Assembly (NCBI RefSeq): GCF_012328925.1
Contig: NZ_JAAXLS010000006.1
Span: 62,001 to 126,000, forward strand
Reading direction: 5' to 3'
Source of the DNA: Amycolatopsis acididurans
Lineage (GTDB): Bacteria > Actinomycetota > Actinomycetes > Mycobacteriales > Pseudonocardiaceae
Length of the DNA: 64,000 bases
This document shows, one piece after another, positions 58,045-64,000 of this stretch. The position numbers and the translations under genes are program-made. Each line of letters starts with the position of its first letter. Positions within the stretch are counted from its first letter, which is position 1. Below the pieces are notes generated by a model that was not told the DNA's origin, ran no database searches, and saw only the letters and a program-made list of their open reading frames with translations.

Positions 58045-60705
58045 GTGGAAACACACGAGATCAACAAACGCTTTCTCGACCATTTCGAAAGCCGCGGCCA
58101 CACCAAGGTGCCCAGCGCGTCGCTGATCCTGGACGACCCGACGCTGTTGTTCGTCAACGCGGGCATGGTCCAGTTCAAGCCGTACTTCCTCGGTGAGGTG
58201 CCCCCGCCGTACCCGCGCGCGACCAGCATCCAGAAGTGCGTGCGCACCGGCGACATCGACGAGGTCGGCAAGACCACGCGGCACAACACGTTCTTCCAGA
58301 TGGCCGGGAACTTCTCCTTCGGCGACTACTTCAAGGAAGGCGCGATCGGCCACGCCTGGGAGCTGATCACCAAGTCCCAGGACGACGGCGGTTTCGGCTT
58401 CGACCCGAGCCGCATCTGGGTCACCGTCTACGAGCACGACTCGGAAGCGGCGGGCCTGTGGCAGAAGGTGGCCGGCATCCCGTCCGAGCGCATCCAGGCC
58501 CGCGACGGCAGGGACAACTACTGGGACATGGGCGTGCCCGGTCCCGGCGGCCCCTGCTCGGAGATCTACTACGACCGCGGCCCCGAGTTCGGCCGCGACG
58601 GTGGCCCTGTCGTGGACGAGGACCGCTACCTCGAGATCTGGAACCTGGTGTTCATGCAGGACATCCGGGGTGAGCAGAGCCCGAAGTACGGCCACCCGCC
58701 GATCGGTGAGCTGCCCAAGAAGAACATCGACACCGGCATGGGCGTCGAGCGCGTCGCCTACCTGCTGCAGGGCGTGGAGAACGTCTACGAGACCGATCTG
58801 GTGCGCCCGGTGATCGCGAAGGCCGAGGAGTTCTCCGGCCGCCGCTACGGAGCCGACCACACCGACGACGTCCGCTTCCGCGTCATCGCCGACCACGCCC
58901 GTTCCGGCGTGATGCTGATCGGCGACGGCGTGACCCCGGGCAACGAGGCACGCGGATACGTGCTGCGGCGCCTGCTGCGCCGCATCGTGCGCTCGGTGCG
59001 CCTGCTGGGCGTGCACGAGCCGGTGCTGCCGGAGTTCGCGAAGGTCGTGCGCGACGCGATGTCGCCGTCGTACCCGGAGATCGCGCGCGACTTCGACCGC
59101 ATCAGCGACGTCATGCGCGCCGAGGAAGAGGCCTTCCTCGCCACGCTGACCAGCGGTTCGCGCATCTTCGACCTCGCGGCGGAGGAGACGAAGAAGTCCG
59201 GCGGCGACGTGCTCGCGGGCGACCGAGCCTTCCAGTTGCACGACACCTACGGCTTCCCGATCGACCTGACCCTGGAGATGGCGGCGGAGCAGGGCCTGTC
59301 CGTGGACGAGGACGGCTTCCGCACCCTCATGGAGGAGCAGCGTCAGCGCGCGAAAGCCGACGCGGCCGCCCGCAAGAAGGGCCACGGCGACCTGTCGGTG
59401 TACCGGGATCTGCTGGAGCGCCACGGCGAGACCGGCTTCCTCGGCTACACCGATCTGCAGTCCACGTCGAAGGTGATCGGCCTGCTCAAGGACGGCCAGG
59501 GCGTGCCCGTCGTGCGCGAGGGCGAGAAGGCGGAGCTGATCCTGGACCGCACCCCGTTCTACGCCGAAAGCGGTGGCCAGGTCGCCGACACCGGCGTGCT
59601 GATCGGCTCGGGCGGCGAGGCCAAGGTCGTCGACGTGCAGAAGATCGTGCCCGGCCTGTGGCTGCACCGCGTCGAGGTCACCGAGGGCGAGATCGCGCTG
59701 GACACCGAGGTCACCGGGTCGGTCGACGCGACGCGCCGGTCCTCGATCGCGCGTTCGCACTCGGCCACGCACCTGGTGCACGCGGCCGTCCGCGGCGCGT
59801 ACGGCCGCCGCGCGGCGCAGGCGGGTTCGCTGAACTCGCCGGGCCGCATGCGGTTCGACTTCACCACGCCCGGCCCGGTGTCGGCGGACATCCTCACCGA
59901 GGTCGAGGAGGAGGTCAACGGCTACCTGCAGACCGACGTCGAGGTGCAGTCCTACACCACCACCAAGGACAAGGCGCTCGAACTGGGCGCGATCGCGTTG
60001 TTCGGCGAGAAGTACGGCAACGACGTCCGGGTCGTGGACATGGGCGACTACTCGCGTGAGCTGTGCGGTGGCACCCATGTCGGCCGCATCGGCGAGCTCG
60101 GCCTGGTGAAGCTGGTCAGCGACTCCTCGATCGGCTCGGGCGTGCACCGTGTCGAGGCGCTGGTCGGCACGGACGCGCTCCGGCACGTCCGCAGGGAACA
60201 GTTGATGGTTTCGCAGCTGGCGAACACGTTCAAGGTGCCGACGGCCGAGCTGCCGTCCCGGATCGAGGACGTGCTGACCCGCCTGCGCAACGCGGAGAAG
60301 GAGATCGAGCAGCTGCGCACCCAGCAGGTGCTCGGTTCGGCCTCGTCGCTGGCGGACAAGGCCACCGACGCCGGCGGTGTCTCGCTCGTCGCGGAGAAGA
60401 TCGACGGCGAGATCGACGCCGGCGGGCTGCGCGCGCTGGCGATGGAGGTGCGCAACCGCCTCGGCTCGCGTCCGGGTGTGGTCGCGTTGTTCGCGCCGCA
60501 GGGCGAGAAGGTGAGCTTCGTCGTCGCCACCACCGCGGCCGCGCGGGACAAGGGGGTCGCGGCGGGCAAGCTGGTGCCCGCGTTCGCCCCGGCCGTCGGT
60601 GGCCGCGGCGGCGGCAAGCCCGACATGGCACAGGGCGGCGGTACAAACCCCGCCGGTATCGAGCAGGCAGTCACCGCGCTGCGAGACGCGGTCGTCTCGG
60701 GGTGA
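58045..60705 (+). CDS. alaS: Alanine--tRNA ligase
   Basis: An 886-residue class II synthetase of full length. Aminoacylation core at residues 1-460 ([39 protein letters not shown]); editing domain with the zinc-site motifs H572SATH576 and C674GGTH678; C-terminal oligomerisation/DHHA1 domain (about 750-886) ending in [14 protein letters not shown]. Charges and proofreads tRNA-Ala. GTG 58045 follows AAGGA. Its stop overlaps the ruvX start (GTGA). Confidence 0.98.
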   Translation: METHEINKRFLDHFESRGHTKVPSASLILDDPTLLFVNAGMVQFKPYFLGEVPPPYPRATSIQKCVRTGDIDEVGKTTRHNTFFQMAGNFSFGDYFKEGAIGHAWELITKSQDDGGFGFDPSRIWVTVYEHDSEAAGLWQKVAGIPSERIQARDGRDNYWDMGVPGPGGPCSEIYYDRGPEFGRDGGPVVDEDRYLEIWNLVFMQDIRGEQSPKYGHPPIGELPKKNIDTGMGVERVAYLLQGVENVYETDLVRPVIAKAEEFSGRRYGADHTDDVRFRVIADHARSGVMLIGDGVTPGNEARGYVLRRLLRRIVRSVRLLGVHEPVLPEFAKVVRDAMSPSYPEIARDFDRISDVMRAEEEAFLATLTSGSRIFDLAAEETKKSGGDVLAGDRAFQLHDTYGFPIDLTLEMAAEQGLSVDEDGFRTLMEEQRQRAKADAAARKKGHGDLSVYRDLLERHGETGFLGYTDLQSTSKVIGLLKDGQGVPVVREGEKAELILDRTPFYAESGGQVADTGVLIGSGGEAKVVDVQKIVPGLWLHRVEVTEGEIALDTEVTGSVDATRRSSIARSHSATHLVHAAVRGAYGRRAAQAGSLNSPGRMRFDFTTPGPVSADILTEVEEEVNGYLQTDVEVQSYTTTKDKALELGAIALFGEKYGNDVRVVDMGDYSRELCGGTHVGRIGELGLVKLVSDSSIGSGVHRVEALVGTDALRHVRREQLMVSQLANTFKVPTAELPSRIEDVLTRLRNAEKEIEQLRTQQVLGSASSLADKATDAGGVSLVAEKIDGEIDAGGLRALAMEVRNRLGSRPGVVALFAPQGEKVSFVVATTAAARDKGVAAGKLVPAFAPAVGGRGGGKPDMAQGGGTNPAGIEQAVTALRDAVVSG

Positions 60706-61193
60706 CGCAGCGTTCCGCGGACCGGCCCGGGGAGAACGATCCCGGGCCGGGACGACGCCTCGCCGTTGACGTGGGCTCCGTGCGCGTCGGCATCGCACTG
60801 AGCGATCCCGCCCCCATGCTCGCCACTCCTCTGGTTACCCTGTCGCGTGATGTTCGCAGCGACAGTGATCTCGATCAGCTGGCCGGGCTCGTCTCCGAAC
60901 ACAATGTGGTGGAGGTGATCGTGGGTCTGCCGAGGACGCTCGCGGACCGGCACGGGCCGGCCGCGGAGATCGCCGTTGCCTATGCGGACAAGATCGCGGA
61001 GCGGGTCGCTCCGATCCCGGTACGGTTGGCCGACGAACGGTTGACCACCGTCAGTGCCGCCCGCATGCTGTCCCAGCGGGGCGTGAAGGGACGCAAGCAG
61101 CGCGCGGTGGTCGACCAGGCCGCCGCGGTCGAGATCCTGCAGGGCTGGCTCGACGGGCGTTCCGCTTACCTGGCGCGAGAGGGCCGATCGTGA
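60702..61193 (+). CDS. ruvX: Putative pre-16S rRNA nuclease / Holliday junction resolvase-like (YqgF)
   Basis: A 163-residue RNase H-fold protein: [17 protein letters not shown] (first acidic residue), [18 protein letters not shown], and [14 protein letters not shown], with a final Asp in [16 protein letters not shown]. coli YqgF matures 16S rRNA 5' ends. The order alaS-ruvX-mltG-aroE is standard in actinobacteria. Overlaps alaS and mltG by 4 bp each. Confidence 0.95.
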   Translation: MTQRSADRPGENDPGPGRRLAVDVGSVRVGIALSDPAPMLATPLVTLSRDVRSDSDLDQLAGLVSEHNVVEVIVGLPRTLADRHGPAAEIAVAYADKIAERVAPIPVRLADERLTTVSAARMLSQRGVKGRKQRAVVDQAAAVEILQGWLDGRSAYLAREGRS

Positions 61194-62746
61194 GCCGAGA
61201 CCTTCCTCCTCCGCCGCCCCCCGGCGGCCGCAGACGCCGCCCGGCGGGCCCGCCGCCGCAGCCGATGCCGCCGCGCACCCCGCCGCCTCGCAACCAGCCA
61301 CCCCGGCACGCCCGCCAGGCGCCACCCGAGCCGCCGCCGGCGCGCCGTCCGCCCGTCCGGCACCCGCAGGCCAGGGATCACGGGCTCGACCTGTTCGACG
61401 ACCGGACACAGCGCCCGGCGCGGCCCCGGCGGCCGAGGCAGATCCCGCCGGACGAGAGCCCGACCGAAATCCTCGCTCCGGTCGAGGACGACTACTACGA
61501 AGACGACTACTACGCCGAAGACGACTTCGAGGGCTTCGAGGACGGCTACGCCGACGACGAGCGTGCCGAACCGGAGTACATCGGAGCCGGGGACGACGAC
61601 GAACCGCCTCGGAAACGGGCGCGCACCAAGAAGAAGCGCTCGAAACCGCTGCGGTGGCTGATCGCGCTCACGGTGCTGGGGCTGATCGCCGGTGGTGCGT
61701 GGGTCGGTATCTCGGCGATCTTCGGCTACGACGACTACCCCGGCACCGGCGATTCCGACGTCGTGATCGAGATCGGCCAGGGCGACTCGACCAATGCGAT
61801 CGGGACCGCGCTCAAGAACGCCGGTGTGGTGGCGAGCTCGAAGGCGTTCGTCAAGGCCAGCGCGGACAACTCGAACGTGCTGAGCCTGCAGCCCGGCTAC
61901 TACGTCGTGAAGACGCACATGTCCGGCTCGGCCGCGGTCGCGAAGCTGACCCAGCCCGAGTCACGCGTCGGCGTGCTCCAGGTCCGGGCCGGCACCCAGC
62001 TCGACGACATCACCCAGCCCGACGGCACCGTCACGCCCGGCGTGTTCTCGTTGCTGTCCAAGGCTTCCTGTGCCGATCTCAACGGGCAGAGCACCTGCGT
62101 GCAGACCGGCGATCTGCGCAAGCTGGCGGGCACCGCGGACCTCGCCGGAATGGGCGTGCCGGCGTGGGCCGCGGACATCGCGGCCAAGAGCACCGATCCG
62201 CGCCGGATCGAGGGCCTGATCGCGCCGGGCGTGTACGACGTGAAGCCCGGCTGGTCCGCCCAGGACCTGCTCGGCTACGTGCTCAAGAGCTCGGCGACGA
62301 AGATCCAGGCCGCCGGGATCGGCGCGTCCACCAGCGCGCAGGGGCAGGATCCCTATCACCTGCTGGTGATCGCCTCGCTCATCGAACGCGAGGGCGTCAA
62401 CCAGGATTTCGAGAAGATCGCGCGGGTGATCTACAACCGGCTGGGCAAGAACATGCGGCTGCAGCTGGACTCGACGGTGAACTACCTGCTGGACAAGCCG
62501 GTCGTGACCACCACTGACGCCGACCGTGCCCGGCCCGATCCGTACAACACCTACGTCAACAGCGGTCTGCCGCCGACGCCGATCGGCTCGCCGAGCGCGA
62601 ACGCGATCCAGGCCGCGCTGCAGCCCGCCGACGGCGACTGGGTGTTCTTCGTCAAATGCGAGAAGAACGGGCTGTCGTGTTTCGCCACGACGCAAGCCGA
62701 GCACCAGCAGAACATCGCACTGGCGAGGCAGCGCGGTGCCTTCTAA
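61190..62746 (+). CDS. mltG: Endolytic murein transglycosylase MltG
   Basis: A 518-residue YceG/MltG protein. A long Pro/Arg- and Asp/Tyr-rich cytoplasmic region (1-150) precedes one membrane helix (about 154-178), a LysM-like part, and the lytic domain with catalytic Glu399 in [26 protein letters not shown] and the downstream [18 protein letters not shown]. It cuts nascent peptidoglycan strands outside the membrane. GTG start overlaps ruvX. Confidence 0.95.
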   Translation: MSRDLPPPPPPGGRRRRPAGPPPQPMPPRTPPPRNQPPRHARQAPPEPPPARRPPVRHPQARDHGLDLFDDRTQRPARPRRPRQIPPDESPTEILAPVEDDYYEDDYYAEDDFEGFEDGYADDERAEPEYIGAGDDDEPPRKRARTKKKRSKPLRWLIALTVLGLIAGGAWVGISAIFGYDDYPGTGDSDVVIEIGQGDSTNAIGTALKNAGVVASSKAFVKASADNSNVLSLQPGYYVVKTHMSGSAAVAKLTQPESRVGVLQVRAGTQLDDITQPDGTVTPGVFSLLSKASCADLNGQSTCVQTGDLRKLAGTADLAGMGVPAWAADIAAKSTDPRRIEGLIAPGVYDVKPGWSAQDLLGYVLKSSATKIQAAGIGASTSAQGQDPYHLLVIASLIEREGVNQDFEKIARVIYNRLGKNMRLQLDSTVNYLLDKPVVTTTDADRARPDPYNTYVNSGLPPTPIGSPSANAIQAALQPADGDWVFFVKCEKNGLSCFATTQAEHQQNIALARQRGAF

Positions 62747-63581
62747 AGCGGCGGTGCTCGGCAAACCGGTGGCGCATTCCCTGTCACCGGTGCTGCACCG
62801 CGCCGCCTACGCCGCGCTGGGGCTGAGCGACTGGACCTACGAGCGGATCGAGGTCGACGAGGCCGGGCTGCCCGCGCTGGTGCGCGCGGCGGGCCCGGAC
62901 TGGGTCGGGTTCTCGGTGACCATGCCGGGCAAGCGCGCCGCGCTGGAACTGGCCGGTCAGGCCACGCCGCGAGCGGTCGCGGCCGGGGTGGCGAACACGT
63001 TGGTACGCAGGGATTCCGGCTGGGCCGCGGACTGCACGGACGTGGATGGCGTGACGGGCGCGCTGCGATTCGCCGGCGGATTCACCGGATCCGCCGCGGT
63101 GGGGGTCATCCTCGGCGGTGGCGGTACGGCCTCGGCCGCGGTGATCGCGTTCGCCGAACTGGGCATCCCGCTGGCGCGGCTGGTCGTGCGGAATGCGGAG
63201 CGGGCGGCCGAAACGGTGACCGCGGCCAACCGGGCAGGCATCGCGGTCGAGGTGCTCACCTGGGCGGAGGTCGACTTCGCGAAGGTGGCGGCCGATGCGT
63301 CGGTGCTGGTCAGCACCGTGCCACCGGCCGCGATCGAGGAGCACGCCGCGGACCTGGCGGCGGCCGCATGCGTGCTCGACGTCATCTACCACCCGTGGCC
63401 GACGCCGCTGGCCGAAGCGGTGCTGGCGCGCGGCGGGCGCGTGGCCACCGGGCTGGACATGCTGCTGCACCAGGCTTTCGGCCAGGTCGAGCAGTTCACC
63501 GGCCAGGCGGCCCCGCGCGAGGCGATGCGCGACGCGTTGCGCGAGGCGACGAAAAACGTGTTGTCGCTGCCGGTGTCCTGA
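62736..63581 (+). CDS. aroE: Shikimate dehydrogenase
   Basis: A 281-residue AroE-family enzyme: AAVLGKPVAHSLSPVLHRAAYAALG, catalytic Lys in SVTMPGKRAAL, Asp in DCTDVDG, the NADP motif GGGGTASAAV, and GLDMLLHQAFGQVEQFTG near the C-terminus. It reduces 3-dehydroshikimate in aromatic amino acid synthesis. GTG 62736 overlaps mltG by 11 bp. Conserved core position supports a true AroE rather than a quinate paralogue. Confidence 0.95.
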   Translation: MPSKAAVLGKPVAHSLSPVLHRAAYAALGLSDWTYERIEVDEAGLPALVRAAGPDWVGFSVTMPGKRAALELAGQATPRAVAAGVANTLVRRDSGWAADCTDVDGVTGALRFAGGFTGSAAVGVILGGGGTASAAVIAFAELGIPLARLVVRNAERAAETVTAANRAGIAVEVLTWAEVDFAKVAADASVLVSTVPPAAIEEHAADLAAAACVLDVIYHPWPTPLAEAVLARGGRVATGLDMLLHQAFGQVEQFTGQAAPREAMRDALREATKNVLSLPVS

Positions 63582-63617
63582 GTTACGTTGGCCGACTGCC
63601 TTCGAGAAGGGACAGTC

Positions 63618-64000
63618 ATGCCGAAACGTGACCGCACCGCCTACCGGGAGGACGAGATCCAGGCGGCTTGGGTCGATGAAGCACCGGTGCTGAACTCGAC
63701 GGTGACCCTCGCCGAGTACAACCCGCGCTGGCCGTCGCTCTATGAACGGGAGGCGGCCCGCATCCGCTCGGTGCTGGGGGAGCGCGTCGTACTGCTCGAG
63801 CACATCGGCTCCACGTCGGTGCCGGGACTGTGCGCCAAACCGATCATCGACGTGCTGCTCGTCGTGCCCGATTCCGGTGACGAAGCGGCGTATCTGCCCG
63901 CTCTCGAGGCGGCGGGCTACCGGCTGGTGATCCGTGAGCCGCAGTGGCACGAGCACCGTGCGCTCAAGGGCCCGGACACGAACGTGAACCTGCACGTCTA
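63618..64000 (+). CDS. GrpB family protein (UPF0157), 3' end outside the window
   Basis: The first 127 codons of a GrpB/UPF0157 protein: TLAEYNPRWPSLYEREAARIRSVLG, then LLEHIGSTSVPGLCAKPIIDVLLVV, a nucleotidyltransferase-like core (GS...D.L). Family members are around 170-190 residues, sometimes fused to kinases; the end is not seen. Function unknown. ATG 63618 is preceded by GAAGGGA. Confidence 0.85.
   Translation, partial: MPKRDRTAYREDEIQAAWVDEAPVLNSTVTLAEYNPRWPSLYEREAARIRSVLGERVVLLEHIGSTSVPGLCAKPIIDVLLVVPDSGDEAAYLPALEAAGYRLVIREPQWHEHRALKGPDTNVNLHV

Noticed and set aside
58042..60798. 918-codon open frame on the minus strand opposite alaS
   Set aside because: AlaS is certain on the plus strand; the antisense frame has no recognisable domain and reflects GC skew of codon positions.
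1..64000. Mobile element, prophage, CRISPR array, defence island or biosynthetic gene cluster
   Set aside because: No transposase, integrase, att-like repeats, regular direct-repeat array, defence genes or PKS/NRPS modules were found; composition looks even throughout.

Overview
The window is a strongly GC-rich, gene-dense chromosomal stretch from a high-GC Gram-positive bacterium, most likely a Pseudonocardiaceae actinomycete such as Amycolatopsis. This placement is an inference from gene content. The signs are many GTG starts and ATGA/GTGA overlaps, mycothiol-type DinB-fold proteins, a conservon (roadblock/DUF742/GTPase/sensor operon), a Rv2578c-type radical SAM protein, a DUF6098 protein, and a Streptomyces-like xylFGH + ROK locus. 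No rRNA, tRNA, CRISPR array, prophage or transposase was seen.

Layout: 0.1-2.9 kb, a gamma-glutamyltransferase divergent from a LysR regulator. 2.9-7.6 kb, a xylose-type ABC transporter with a ROK repressor and two near-identical operators. 7.7-12 kb, small conserved unknowns, a BNR-propeller + MoaD-like pair, an HtrA protease and a YnfA protein. 12-19.4 kb, a conservon ending in a StyA-like flavin monooxygenase, then an MFS exporter fused to carboxypeptidase-regulatory repeats and a free-standing repeat paralogue. 19.7-25.2 kb, a formate/nitrite channel, a vanillate-demethylase-type Rieske operon with an IclR regulator, and a PEP-mutase-family enzyme. 25.2-33.5 kb, a seven-gene carbohydrate uptake and catabolism operon controlled by a divergent LacI regulator, then ptsH (HPr) with a DasR-like site, and a VOC protein. 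33.5-45 kb, aconitase, NDH-2, glutathione peroxidase, a MarR-controlled hydrolase/monooxygenase pair, an M20 peptidase and a Na+/H+ antiporter with a UBP zinc finger. 45-64 kb is more core-like: ArsR-SRPBCC regulator, intein-containing radical SAM gene, aspS, rarA, a QueA-like/SDR operon, alaS-ruvX-mltG-aroE, and a partial GrpB-family gene.

The best leads are a mini-intein sitting exactly at the third cysteine of a radical SAM Cx3Cx2C motif, in a gene whose promoter carries a perfect actinobacterial SOS box; a SoxR/MerR-type promoter with a 19-bp spacer driving an SDR/QueA-like operon; a near-consensus DasR element before ptsH; tandem operators before xylF; an ECF-sigma-like promoter before glutathione peroxidase; and the unusual fusions and operon partners listed in the findings. 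I saw no defence system. All functional calls rest on reading motifs and recalling families; no database search was run.
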